Source: Ziziphus jujuba
Lineage: Eukaryota; Streptophyta; Magnoliopsida; Rosales; Rhamnaceae
Direction: 5' to 3'
DNA: 64,000 bases
NCBI RefSeq assembly: GCF_031755915.1
Contig: NC_083389.1
Coordinates: 2,100,001 to 2,164,000, forward strand
Positions within the stretch are counted from its first letter, which is position 1. Each line of letters starts with the position of its first letter. Of this stretch, positions 47,078-58,590 are shown one piece after another. The translations under genes were made by a program, and so were the position numbers. Below the pieces are notes generated by a model. That model did no database searches. It was given only the letters and a program-made list of their open reading frames with translations, and was not told the origin of the DNA.

Positions 47078-48151
47078 AAATAAAATAAACCCTCACAATA
47101 TTCACTCCCTCACGTGTTTCATTCAAACAAGGTCTCGACACTCGTGTTTGTACACTAGTTTCGGCTTTTACCCTCTTTTAAGCTCTCACACTCTTGCCTT
47201 TTTCCACTCAATGAATTATCTCACAGTTCTAATTAAAACACCCACAAAACACCCAACAAATCCTAATTTTTCGGCTTTCTAGACAAGAAAACACAAAATA
47301 ATGGGAAAACGTTGGAATTTTTGAAAACTGCACCAGATGGTAGTAGATTATGAGTTCAAGAATAAAATTCCAGAAAAAGAAATTCAAATACGAACAAGAA
47401 TCAAAGAGAACAAAATTATAGAATAGTTGTTGGTTGTTGTTCTTGTAATTCAAGTTTTGTATCAATTCCTTTATCTAATTTTAATCCAAATAATTTAAGC
47501 ACCCGAAATCCAAATATCCAGCAGCAAAAATAATTCTCCAGCAACTCAAATATTGAATAAATAATAAAAAAACCAGCAGCTCCAACAAATTTTCAGCAAA
47601 CAAATCAAACTCCAACAAACCGAAATATTTTTTTTTCTTTTTTTTTTTTTTTATTTGGCTTTACCTTCTTTTTTTTTTTCACTCACAGAACATAAACAAC
47701 TGCAGTAGCAAGAATAATTACCAAAATTGCAATTCCAACTCCAAAACAAACACCAAACCCGTGACCTCCAAATAAACAAAATGTGCAGTTTTTTTTTTTT
47801 TTTTTTTATATGTTGCCGCAAACTTCTTTTTTTTTCCTGTTTTCTTTTTTTTTTTTTTTTTTGAATATATGAATGCAAATATTTAAGACTAAAACAGCAA
47901 AGAGAAATCAACAAAAACCAAATTAACAAGAACAATGATAAAAGAGAACCAACAAACTAGGAAACAAAATTACGATAAAACTAGGAAACCTAATTCAACT
48001 AGGAATGAATTTTTTTTTTTTTTTTAAGATGCTTAACGTGTATAGGATGGATGCAACCTTAACCTAATGCTAAAATTGCAGAATAACACAAAAACAAATA
48101 AAGCAAATAAAGATAGATCAAACCTGAACAAAATTTAGCTCTGATACCAAA
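47078..48151 (-). other. Leader and primer-binding site of element C
   Basis: A gene-free leader with long T runs on the plus strand (47635-47655, 47788-47808, 47845-47862, 48008-48026). Bases 48138-48149 are TGGTATCAGAGC on the minus strand, a perfect initiator Met-tRNA primer site. Confidence 0.88.
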
Positions 48152-49293
48152 TGATACGAACCTAGGACGACCTGCTCCTAAACCCGTATTATATTAGCCC
48201 GGATCTTTAATTAAGTTCAAGTTCTAATGGAATGGACCTCAACCCCTAACCAACCTGTGGTTAGAAACCTTGGTATAATGAAGACGCCACAATAGGGGAT
48301 GGAAAACCTATTGATAAGTCAAGCTAAAACAACCAATTCTCTAATGGTGTTTTAGGTGTTCTCAAAGAACAAAGAGATAATTAATCTCACAAGTATTTTT
48401 TTAATCAAATCAAAGTTGTAAAGTTATATTATTAATGAGAAATAAGCCTTTAAATAGGCTTTGAAAGAAACAAAATAAACCCTAAAAACCCTAGGAAAAA
48501 CCGGCCACACAATGAAGAAGTCTACCTTGGCCGAAACTTTCCTTTTCCTAATCTAATTTGGATTAATTAATTCCTTTATTTTGAATTAGGAATTAATTAA
48601 TTTACAATGAAAATAATAAAATAATAACTTTCCTAATCTTATTTGTCCAGAAAATAAATAAATAGGAGCTAAAAATAATGGTAGTTTCCTAAAACAAAAA
48701 GTAGAATAAAATTAGGAAACTAAAATACTAGCTTTTTTTGATCAAGTTGACTTTGATCAATCTTTGACCTCTTTGAGCTTCAAATCAGCTTCTAGATGCT
48801 TTGTAGGATGCCAAATAAGCTTAATATGAAGTCCCACACGTTGCCCATGCTTGGAAAAATAAGAAAAGGCTAAAACAGTAAAATACAGTAAAGCCAGCAA
48901 GCAATACAGCAAATTCGGCCAAATTGTTGAGGCTGTCCGTACAAGCCCTTTTTGATTGCATTTGAGGCTGCTTTAACTTGATTTCATGACCTCTTAGGCA
49001 TATATATTGAACCCATAAAGCATTGGAACCATTTCATGCTTCCCGGACTCCAAAAATGTATCAAAACCGTCACCCAGGTCCGTATTGGCTTCCACCACTT
49101 GGATGCTTTGAATAGGCTTTGTATCTTCAAGTATGAACAAGCTCTGTTGAGATTGATTAACCTCTGTATAAATACTCCCAGGTTTCCCTTAAATCTCTTA
49201 ATTTGAGCTCTTTTGATTGGCCTAGTCTTCATCCGTGTCGAGTCAGCACCCCAGCGGGTTATCGGTTGAGCGGCCTCGGGCGGAATCACATCA
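48152..49293 (-). repeat. 5' LTR of element C
   Basis: A 1142-bp complete LTR. Its U3 encodes the same 100 residues as the two left-hand copies. The promoter box TATTTAAAGGC (minus strand) lies at about 48449-48459. Confidence 0.92.
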
Positions 49294-49758
49294 CCACATA
49301 TTGGCCATGCTTGGAAGAGGAAGAAAAAGCCAACTCAGCAAAATACAGTAAAGTTAGCACAAAATACAATAAAAAACAGGCCAACTTTGAAGCTGTCCGT
49401 ACAACCCCTTCTTGAATGCCTTTGAAGCTGGATTGACTTGATTCCATATCCTCTTAGACATATGTATTGAATCCAGAAAGAGTTGGAACCATTTCATGCT
49501 GCCGGTTGTCCATATTTGCACCAAAACTACTACCCGGTTTCGTATCGGCTTCCACCACTTGGATGCTTATAATAGGCCTTGTATCTTCAAGTATGGACAA
49601 GCTCTGTTGAGATTGATTATCCCCTACATAAATGCTCCCAGGTTGTCCTTAAATCTCTTAATTTGAGCTTTTGTGATTGGCCTAGTCTTCATCCATGTCG
49701 GGTCAGCACCCCAGCGGGTTATCGGTTGAGCGGGCTCGGGCGGAATCACATTACTAAT

Positions 49759-50189
49759 GCTTCTAAATTATAAAATAATTAATTTTGTCAAATTTTTATT
49801 AATTTAAAATTGAAATACAAATCAATTAAATAAAGGATTAATTATTATCTTCATATTGCTAATTAATATATTTAATTAATATTTTAGTATTATTTTATTC
49901 ATATTTTTATTAACTATCTATTAAAATTTTCAAAATAATTAAATTTATCGTATTTTTATTTCCTATCTATTAAATATGTATTAACTATCTAGCAAATTAT
50001 TAATTTTAAAATAATAAAAGTATTATATGAGTTAATCTTTCATTTATTGGAAATATTAGTTTGTTATGCAAATATTTATTTGAACGTTGTTGTCTATTAA
50101 TTATTTTGCATGAATTTAACTATTAAACAATCATAATTTAAGAAAACTAAAAGCAACTTTCAAATTGGAAGGAAAAAAAATAAAAATAA
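49759..50189. other. AT-rich interior of the CACTA-like element, no gene seen
   Basis: Very AT-rich sequence with repeated TATTAACTATC-like words. It continues the text left of the solo LTR (42260-42315) after the CTAAT duplication. There are no coding signals. Confidence 0.6.
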
Positions 50190-50434
50190 AAGGCAACACT
50201 TTTTTTATAAAAGCATCACTAAATATGTAAATAAGCGACACTTTTTTTGAAAAGCGTTTCTAAATACTAAAATAAGCGACACTTTTCTAAAGTGTCGATA
50301 AATATTAGGATAACATACTTTTCAAAAGCATCGCTAAATGTTAGAATAGGTGACGCTTTTCTGAAAAAGGGTCACTAAATGTGGTAAAAGGGGCGATGCT
50401 TTTTTTGAAAAAGCATTGTCTATTACTTTTTTTT
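50190..50434. repeat. Right subterminal repeat zone of the CACTA-like element
   Basis: Seven or so GCGACACTTTTT/AAAAGCATCGC-type motifs, matching the left zone. The expected TAGTG terminus is missing; the zone ends in a T-run next to a MITE-like repeat. Confidence 0.75.
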
Positions 50435-50574
50435 AAGGGTATATTACACTGCACACCCTCGAGATTTTTTTTTATTACAACCGAATATCTTCGTGCTTAT
50501 ATTTTTATAACTTCATAAAGGTATCTGGTTATAATTAAAAGAAACTTCTAAGATATGTAATGTAATATACCTTT
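50435..50574. repeat. MITE-like short inverted-repeat element
   Basis: About 140 bp whose ends are AAGGGTATATTACACTGCAC and, on the other strand, AAAGGTATATTACATTACAT, giving inverted termini of roughly 15-18 bp with one gap. No coding content. The target duplication is unclear because both sides are T/A runs. Confidence 0.45.
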
Positions 50575-53500
50575 TTTTTTAACATAAAAAAAAATTTAAA
50601 TAATTTTTCAAGGCCTTTAATAATACAATTATTAAGAATAGATCTCTTAAAAATAATTTTATTTTAAAAATTATTCTTACAAGGATAAATAATTGATATA
50701 TCATTAATTTATAGAATATATCATTGAAAAATATAACAAATATTTATGGCCCTAATTTTATATGGAGAATTCAGGCAAATGCCCTTATTTTGAGATTCTT
50801 AATGAAAAATATCCCTCCTCTTTTAACCTTTTTTTATCTACCCACCTTCTTTTCATTATGGCAACTGTACCCCTTTTCAATAAAGCCATACAATTTTTTT
50901 CTCCCTCTTACCAATGTCCCAGCTACCACATTTCACATCCAATTTTCCGATTTCTCTTACTAGTAACCCTTCTCATATTCAAGTTCTTTCTCTGGTTGAA
51001 TTCGAAGGACGATCTCAAAGATGTGGAAGGAGGTTTTATGCTCAATTTGAGGCATCCAAATGGTGGACCACGACACATATGACATTGACTACGAAGCAGT
51101 GGAAAGAGAAAGAGAGAGAGAGAGATAAAGAGAATGAGAGAGAGTAGGTGTGGGTTTACATCAAGATAAGGAACAAACAGTAGATGCCAGGGAGAGAGAT
51201 ATAGGGTGTAAGTAAGTTAGAAGGCAGGTGGTTGTGGTTTCAGACCCCTCTCTCTCTCTGTTATCTGTCTTCATTTTTTTTTTTTTTTTAGTTATTCATT
51301 CCATTTCCTTTTCCTTCATCTCCACACTATCCTTTTCTTTCTCACTTTGTCTTTATCTATGATCTCAGGTATAGGGTTGTAGTACAATCCTTTTCCCTCT
51401 CACCCTCTCTTTCTCTACGATCTCTGCTATGGCATCACAGTACTCAGTCACCAGTCCCATTACTCAGCTCCTTAACTCCTCCTCCAATAGCTGCTCAGCC
51501 TCCTTCAATCGATAATGGAGTATTCCTCATCAATTTCGTTCGATTGTATTGCAAATCAAAGCACACTCGTAGGAAATTCAAAGCTCTGATGATCTCTCGG
51601 TTAAGACCTCATGGTCGGTCAAAGCGGTGCTCAATCTTTAACATACTAGTATATCCTTGGATGAATCACCTTCTCATCCTAACTTGAAGCCACAAGTATG
51701 TCTAGCTTTTCATCCGTAATGGTGCCCTTTTTTTATTTATGCCTAGCTTTTCATTCGTAACGGTACCTTTTGTTAATTTATTATTATTATTTTTTTAAGG
51801 TTCCTTCAGAGGTTTTGAATGGAATTTTCTGTTGAAAGGTTGTGCTTGCTTATACTCTGAATGCAAGAATAAGGTGATAGTAATATGTGTTACAATTCCA
51901 TCATTATGATTAAGTTGTTAGCTAGAACATGTTTTTTGCCAATGGTTATATGGAAAGCTTTGGTGCGGCAGAGTTGAGGATTTTTCTTCTGGAAGTTTAG
52001 CATGTCATTCTTTACAATGACCCACTAATAAAATTTTTCGTCAAATGTTAAAATTTAACTAAGTCTTTTTTCATTAGTTTTCGTTAGATTAGCACTTTGG
52101 ACCTGGACTTCCAATTAATTTATTGCTGGTACTTCATCAGTGTTTAATTTTCTTATGCTCTAGTGTTTAATTGGCCAAATTTCACATTGATTATGTGCTC
52201 TTCTTTATATTTTCTTTTTAACGTTCATTCTTGATGTGATTTCTTGAACAAACGATTGGTACTTCAAAGAGGCATAATGAATTAAGGAAATTGTTTTCCA
52301 TATAAAGTGGATATGCTAATGTCAAACAAAAGAAGAACTTGCGAAAGAACTAAAACCTTAACAACCTTATAAGAAAATACATTTTTCATTATTTTTATTA
52401 TGATAATAAGTGTTATTTTGAAATTATGATTTCAATGTTCTATGAGGTTTTTGTGCTCCCCAAATGGTGTCACTTACATGTATTCTATATGGGGAAAGAT
52501 GGGCACATCACTTCATAGGTCTTCGAAAGGACAGGCAATAAGGTCAAAACCTCCATACCTTATGGTAAAATCTATTTTCAATATCTTTTTATTTTGCTTT
52601 TATCTTGTGCGTACACCTATTTATATTATGAAAACTAGATACTGACTTTTGTAGCTTGTTCATGTATGTTTCATTCTAATATAAAGATAAGTCTACCTCT
52701 TATTTCCTACATGTACCTTATCTATGCATTTCTTCCTCCATATTCGAAGTACAATTTGTTTGAAAGTTATGTCCTATGTCCACTATCTTCTTAGTGTTTA
52801 CTCATTGAAATTTATCTTTTAAGCATATCTTGGTTATGCAGCCCTTTTTTGGCATGTTTGGATATGGAGGACCTATTGCATATATGCATTTAGAAAGGTA
52901 TGAGTTGCACCTTCATTTGTGTCCTCATTTTGATTGAATATTCCTAAATCTTTAATTTTACCTTTTTTCATTTTACTTCCCTGTCCTTGGCATGCTTTTG
53001 TTTCTTCAAAGACAAGGAATTCTGAGAAAGTATATATGTTACATCTGACTCTGAACATACTTGGAACGTAGTTAAGTTGCATACCAATTTCTTGATCTGT
53101 CAGAGGGCGATTTTCTAATGCTTTTATTTGATTTCTCTTACATCTTTACAATAGAACAACCCAATGGTTTTCAATCTCTTGCACTAGTGGACAACTTCAT
53201 TTCCATTTTCGACTGATGGTAAATCCCTCAAAAGATAAAATTAGGGACACACCCCACGGAAGTTTTACAAAGGTAGATTGTTGAATCATTATGTTTGCTG
53301 TCTAATTTTACATCTATTTCATCTTTTAATGTCATTGTTTTTATTGATAAAATTTTCCTTTACGTTGCCTCTTTTTCTAGTAGATTTGGTTAATACAATT
53401 TTTGAGTTGCTTTTTTAAAGTCCTTCTAGAAAAAGGCATGTGATCTTAGTAGTTATCCAGATTGACATAGCTTGTGAGTTCTTAAAGCTATGGTTTTTGT

Positions 53501-54628
53501 AAACTTTAAACAGGCTTGTAATTCTGTTTCCATTTCCAAAATAATAGCAGGTTGAAATTTTTGAACCTAGAATCAAAAGGTTGGACATATCTCAACTTCA
53601 ATGTAGGCTAAAGGACATATAATTTCCTTACATACAGGTCTAGCTTTATGATATTAGTTTCTTTCGTTATTCTGGCTTGTACTTTTAAATATCAATAGTG
53701 ATGTAGCTTTGTGTGCTTTCCATTCTTCTTTGTGCTATCATTTGTAGGATGCACATCCTATGGTACGTGGTTCTAGGTGAAGGTGTTTCCAAATTTGGTA
53801 GGATGGTTCTAATAAATTCATGAAGAATGCTTGATGCAATGTCTTGCATAACACATTAGAATAGATTTTTCTAGTTAAGTTCTTGAAGAACTTTTTATAT
53901 TTCCTTTTTTACTTAATCATACATTCTTGTTGTTTGCTAATATTAATTTTAAAAGTCAAGATGTTCATCCATTTTGTTGATTAATATTTTAAGTTTCTTC
54001 CAATGAGTTATGGGTTGCATTGCACTTTATGTTATTAAAAATAACCTCAATATGTTGTGTTCCTACATGAGCTACTGTAATTGGCTAATGCACAAAATAT
54101 CATACGCATCATTGTGGTACACATTCATACATAGGCATAACAACATTATTATTTTTATGAAATGATACTCTTTCAAGTCCTTTTTCTTTCTGTCCCCCAA
54201 ATTCATGTTCATCTATATAATCTTCTCTACCTTTAAATAAATAGATTTGACATTAGCAGGAATCTTGAGTGCTCTTCTTTCGTATTGGCACTTGGTCTTA
54301 ACCCTATATGTTAGTAGTTGATAGATTTTTTTGTTTTCCACCCTACAATTTACAAATCCTACTATTGATCCTTTTAGAGAAGGGTTAGTTATGTCTCTCG
54401 AAGTGAACATTGGGAAGCAAGGAAATATATCAAAGGTTGGACCTGAAAATATTGCACAAGTTTGTCAGCATTTTCCTGTTACACTCACTCATATTTAATG
54501 GTTAACTATGAAATAATTTTTGTAGTTGAACTTTTCAAACTGTGCTAAGTAAATGCAATTTAGTTGAACTTTTTAGTTGAACATTTCAGTTTATGCTTAT
54601 CTGCATTTTCAATGTTAATTTGAACAGG
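50575..54628. other. Long stretch without a recognisable gene
   Basis: AT-rich, with a (GA)n tract (51105-51147) and CT-rich leader-like sequence (51230-51425). An ATG at 51429 begins M-A-S-Q-Y-S-V-T-S-P-I-T-Q-L-L, Ser-rich like a plastid transit peptide, but it meets a stop within about 30 codons. Short open pieces with GT/AG-like borders occur at 52440-52560 and 52840-52900 (F-G-M-F-G-Y-G-G-P-I-A). They could be exons of a decayed or captured gene, but I cannot name the family. Confidence 0.4.
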
Positions 54629-54840
54629 AAACCTATACAAAATGGATGCTTAAGATGACGGATGGGCCACAGGTTTTGGAGAAGAATAAGAAGAACAAGT
54701 ACTACAGTTTTTCTTTGTCTTCGAAGGACAAAACGATGTCGTCTTCGACTGGTCCTAGTTGTTGTGTTATTTTGTTCCCGAACGAATCTCAAAAGCCCTG
54801 GTGCTCTGGTCTTTCTATACCCCATTCGCTAATATTCTTC
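54629..54840 (+). pseudogene. Gene-like exon fragment, family not recognised
   Basis: After an acceptor-like ...GAACAG, the frame reads E-T-Y-T-K-W-M-L-K-M-T-D-G-P-Q-V-L-E-K-N, then a Ser-rich part (S-F-S-L-S-S-K-D-K) and C-V-I-L-F-P-N-E-S, more gene-like in base composition than its surroundings. It has no visible start and runs into repeat sequence at about 54846. It may be a fragment captured by a transposon. Confidence 0.3.
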
Positions 54841-54845
54841 ATCTT

Positions 54846-55640
54846 GTCAATAGTAATTACCGATGAACCACTGGTATTACCAATGGTTTCCATCGGTAAT
54901 TATTAAAGAAACATGTGAAAAAAATTTATTGGATTATCGATGGCCCATCATTAATCAAGTTAATATGTAATTTTTGGCTTTTCCAACTCGTTTTTTTGTT
55001 TTCTTTTCTTTACTTTCATTCTTATCATGAAATAAAGTTGCATTGAGCATGTTCTTGGTGCAAATATACAATATCAAAGTAGTGTATTCAATTATGGTCA
55101 ATTCGGTTGAAAATTTTGAAAATTGTCTATTATTGATGGTGTCCATCGATAAAGTTTCCTACAAGCTTCCAAAAAATTTAGTGGATTACCAATGACTTCC
55201 ATTGGTAATTATGTTCATCTGTAATTTTTGCACTGTTTTCCAACTCTTTGTGTTTTCTATTTTTTACCATGATTCGTATCATGAAACAAAGTTGCTTTGA
55301 TCATGTTCTATGGTCCAAATACACATTGTCAAAGTAGCTGTGTTTTATTATGTTGAATGGAATTGAAATCTTTGAGAATGAACTATTACCGATAGGCCAT
55401 TGGTATTATCGATGGTGTCCATCGGTAAATCTTCCAGCATGAATTCCTTAATTTGGATGGGATTACCGATGGTTTGCATTGATGATACCGATGACATGTC
55501 AGTAATCATGCTTAATAAAAAATTTGTACAATTTTCACAACTCTTTTTTTGTTTTATTTTCTTTACGATGATTCTTATCATTAAATGAGGTTGAAATGAA
55601 CATCTTCTATGGTGTAAATACACATCATGAAAGTAGTAAA
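54846..55640. repeat. Three tandem units of about 260-300 bp with ACCGATGG-type inverted motifs
   Basis: A common block (CCAACTC-T-run, then TTATCATGAAA-AAGTTG, then ATGTTCT-TGG-CAAATACA, then TCAAAGTAG) recurs at about 54978, 55238 and 55538. Each unit also has ATTACCGATGG/CCATCGGTAAT pairs. The motif style is like the subterminal repeats of CACTA elements, different in sequence from those at 39955-40430. Confidence 0.7.
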
Positions 55641-55974
55641 ATTGGATGTCAAAGTCAAAAACATAAAATCTAAATTGAAAATTTATTAAAGTACAACTCA
55701 ACAGTATATTTCTTGCTAAACCAATGAATGTCTTATGGCCTAAATAAAAAATCATCATCATTGCTCCTGTCCTTAATAAACTTCAAAGCAAACACCCCAC
55801 AATAACCCCTATATAATTGCATTCATGAAATAGTGTCAAGGAAGTGACAAATTAATGTTTGTATGCACCGTGTAAGAGGGTCGAAAAATTATAAATGAAA
55901 TCAAATATAAACAAAAAGCAATCTTGTTTTTCTGACATTTAAGCACAATAAAATATCATCAATAGAAGTTAATT
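55641..55974. other. AT-rich spacer, no gene seen
   Basis: Nothing recognisable. A frame on the minus strand spans 55348-55761 but covers the tandem repeat and has no domain. Confidence 0.5.
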
Positions 55975-56121
55975 TCAAATGACAACACATTCATATCCAT
56001 TTTGTTGGTGGGGTGCATCTTTGATGATTGTCATTGTGAATGGATCTAAACTTCGAAGCACGTCTGGTTTCTTATCGTAATATCCCCCATCCCTCAATAA
56101 GGCAGCATAAACATGAGGCAT
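55975..56121 (-). pseudogene. Second Ulp1-like protease fragment
   Basis: A 48-codon open piece whose end reads D-A-P-H-Q-Q-N-G-Y-E-C-V-V-I before a stop. It resembles the x-P-Q-Q-x-N-G-Y-D-C-G-V-F motif around the catalytic Cys of Ulp1/C48 proteases. The Cys is kept here but the Gly after it is Val, and the remainder of the domain is missing. The upstream part (P-D-V-L-R-S-L-D-P-F) also fits the region before the motif. It is not the same subtype as the fragment at 40672-40933. Confidence 0.45.
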
Positions 56122-56159
56122 TCAGCATTTTTAATCTCTTATTGGTTTGCAAATACTTA

Positions 56160-56466
56160 GTGAGCCATTTCTTAGCCTTGTAAACCAAGATTTTTTCTTA
56201 AAAAAAAATTACAATAAAAAATTGTAAAATAATACACTTTATCGTAACAAAAAATAAAAATAAAAACCATATATTTTAAATTTAACAAGACCATATAAAA
56301 AATCTATGTAATAAATATGATAACCTATTTAAAATAATAAATTTTTTTTATCGTAAATTTAAATTATGATTTATGGTAGGTGTGGAATTTAATCTGAAAT
56401 GAATTAATTAACCAGCCTAACCACTGGGATGGATCCAGAGTTTTTTATTTGTAAACATGTACATTA

Positions 56467-56512
<46 letters not shown>

Positions 56513-56737
56513 GCGCGTGTGTAAGATATTGATATAGTAATTAACACCCAATTCCTTGTGTTTCTACTTATTTATAGCTATTTGTCACGTGCCTAATCAA
56601 TGCTTGATGCGCGACACTAGCACAAAGTTTCTATATATATACATGTAGATACGTAGTTTTGATAGACAACGAACAATTGAGCTATTTTCTTTGGTACTTG
56701 CTTAAAAATATAGTAATTGATTTAGTAGATCCAAGGC
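56160..56737 (+). promoter_or_regulatory. Upstream region of JIP23-like copy 2 with G-box and TATA box
   Basis: This region is repeated, in whole or part, at 39270-39823 (+) and 57780-58270 (inverted). It holds an (AT)n(GT)n tract at 56466-56520, a perfect G-box CACGTG at 56586-56591, and a TATATATATA run at 56632-56641, about 100 bases before the ATG. G-boxes are bound by MYC2-type factors in jasmonate responses, which would fit this gene family, but that link is inferred. Confidence 0.5.
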
Positions 56738-57452
56738 ATGGCCACTGGCGGTTTGTTCACATTTGGCCAAATTTTTAATGGCATTGGAGAGATTATAGAG
56801 TATAAGGGGAAGCACAAATATTGGTCTGGTGGCCCTGTAAATGTTCTATACCCACCAAAAGTTGGCATAGGAGAGTGGCATTCGTTTCTTTATCTCAGCG
56901 CTTGTGAATCACTTGCTTGTTCATCAGGGGGTGTCGTCTATTGTGGCATGAATGATAAAGGAGGAGAGATTCAATGGATTGTGGCATTGGACAATAAAGC
57001 CGATGTCATAGAAAATCTAATAACTATATAATTAAGCTAGCAAGCTAGTATATATTATATTTAAATTAATATTGTACTGGTTTATGTCACTGCTTGTCCA
57101 TACATGTATAATCATGCATGCATGAATTTAGCATTTAGATTTTAGGCACATGATCATATAAATATATGCTATTAGTTTATTAGTTTTATCAAATTCACTA
57201 TTAGTCATTTTAACCCAAAAAAATCATTACAAGACATATATAATTGTATTTATATGTTCTTATATATTGAATGTAGGTATACACTGAAGTCCGTGCACTA
57301 GCTAAGGTTGACTGGGATGTGATAAAACAAAAGCTGCCTCTTAATCAAACTCTAGCAGCTATGATGGATGCTTCACCCATGTTTCAATTACTAATGGCGA
57401 TTTCCCTGAAATTCGAGCAGTACTCACACCAAAGTTCAAAAGCAACAACTAG
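56738..57452 (+). pseudogene. 23-kDa jasmonate-induced protein-like gene, copy 2 (exon 1, intron, exon 2), probably dead
   Basis: Exon 1 (56738-57019) starts M-A-T-G-G-L-F-T-F-G and includes the family pattern Y-P-P-K-V-G-I-G-E-W, S-S-G-G-V-V-Y-C-G-M-N, G-G-E-I-Q-W-I-V-A. Exon 2 (57277-57452) starts V-Y-T-E-V-R-A after a TAG acceptor. In copy 4 the donor is CTA|GTAACT; here it is CTA|ATAACT, so the donor is lost. Exon 2 also lacks one G (near 57341), which throws the conserved Y-D-G-C-F-T-H block out of frame; in the other frame it is intact up to a TAG at 57450-57452. The predicted product is shorter at the N-terminus than classic JIP23. An alternative GT donor after A-D (57005) exists, but it would not cure the exon 2 frameshift. 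Confidence 0.7.
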
Positions 57453-57483
57453 GTTGCCAGCTAGCACTAGTCATAAGTAATAA

Positions 57484-57903
57484 GCATGCATCATGTATTG
57501 TGTGTGGAATAATGTCATGATACGCACATTATCATGGCCTTTTGTGCTATCTTATGTTGAGGTTGCCTAGCTAAGGCAGTCATAATTAATATGTATGCAT
57601 GTATGTATGGTGCTATTACAGTTTATGATATGGCAATTTTATGTTATTTTTATGATTTGCTATGGTCTTTCAAATGAAATATTATTAAATTGTGTAATCC
57701 TTTGATTTGCAAATATTTAGAGAATCATTTTTTTCATATGCATGTAACCAATAACGGAGCCTTGTAGGCAAAGACTTTTTTTTCCCAAAAAATATTTATA
57801 ATATTTGTGCTAGTGTTGCGCATCAAGCATTAGTTAGGCACGTGACAGATAGCTATAAATAAGTGAAAACACAAGTAATTGGGAATTAATTACTCTATCA
57901 ATA

Positions 57904-57959
<56 letters not shown>

Positions 57960-58590
57960 TAATGTACATGCTTACACAAAAAAAAAACTCTGGATTTGTC
58001 CTAATGGCTAGTTGGGTAATTAATTCATTTCAATAAAATTTTCACACCTACCATAAATCATAGTTTAAATTAACAGTTAAAAAAATTAACTATTTTAAAT
58101 AGCTTATTATATTTATTACATGGATTTTTTATATAGTTTTGTTAAATTTAAAATATATGATTTTTATTTTTATTTTTCGCTACGATAAAGTGTATTATTT
58201 TACAATTTTTTATTGTAACTTTTTTGTGATAAAAAATCTTGGTCTTCAAGGCTCTACCCGTGGTTACATACATAAAAAGTAACGGCTCCCCAAGTATTGC
58301 ATACTAGTGGATAATACAATTTAGTAATATTTCATTTTAAAGACTATAGTATATCATAAACGCAACATAAAGTTGTTATTTCATAAACATTAATGGCAAC
58401 AACCATACATGCATACATATTAATTATCCCTAGATTTGCAAAATAGCCTCAACTTACGACAAAGTTGACACAAAAGACGATGATAATATGCATATCATGG
58501 CATCTTATATTACTTTTAAACAAAGATTATATGTAACATGAACAAAAATGTACTAGAATAATATTTTTTTACTAAAATATCAACTATATA
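57484..58590. repeat. Inverted duplication of JIP23-cluster flank without a gene between
   Basis: 57500-57780 is the 3' flank in plus orientation. 57780-58270 is the promoter-like region in minus orientation, with its own CACGTG at 57839-57844 and (CA)n(TA)n at 57908-57960. 58230-58590 is a 3' flank in minus orientation. The arms mirror each other around the inverted promoter; the gene that this promoter would drive is missing. Confidence 0.7.
57908..57960. repeat. (CA)n(TA)n microsatellite
   Basis: The reverse-complement counterpart of the composite tracts at 39571-39622 and 56466-56520. Confidence 0.95.

Larger units (their letters stand above)
42996..49293 (-). mobile_element. Gypsy element C, non-autonomous with an intact 1071-residue frame and a palindromic left end
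   Basis: The element is flanked by perfect CCACA duplications (42991-42995, 49294-49298) in the older solo LTR. The right end is a normal minus-strand 5' LTR (48152-49293). The left end is abnormal: 440 bp of minus-strand U3 (43732-44171), a 34-bp filler, then about 700 bp of the same LTR in opposite orientation, so the outermost left bases TGATGTGATTCC are again a U3 end. The internal part carries one open polyprotein frame with Gag, protease and integrase tail but no RT core. Near identity of the three U3 copies indicates recent insertion. Confidence 0.9.
42321..49753 (-). mobile_element. Solo gypsy LTR split by element C
   Basis: The left part (42321-42995) is the U5/R side of a minus-strand LTR, and the right part (49294-49753) is its U3 side. 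Joined, they make one LTR of about 1.13 kb. Perfect CTAAT duplications lie at 42316-42320 and 49754-49758. The U3 terminus ends TA instead of CA. It is more diverged from the other LTRs than element C is, so it is the older of the two. Confidence 0.88.
39900..50434. mobile_element. CACTA-like (En/Spm-type) DNA transposon, non-autonomous relic, with nested LTR elements
   Basis: The left end CACTATAAGAA matches the CACTA terminus type and cuts JIP23-like copy 1. Both flanking zones are packed with short inverted motifs of the form GATGCTTTTT/AAAAAGCATC (39955-40430 and 50190-50434), the subterminal repeat style of dicot CACTA elements. A Ulp1-like protease relic, a common passenger of plant CACTA elements, lies at 40672-40933. 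No transposase was found. The right TAGTG end is not seen; a MITE-like repeat begins there. About 7.4 kb of the interior is a later LTR insertion (42321-49753). Confidence 0.6.

Noticed and set aside
51429..51515. Possible plastid-targeted protein start (Ser-rich N-terminus)
   Set aside because: A stop follows within about 30 codons and no convincing exon continues it. It is recorded only as a gene-like scrap.
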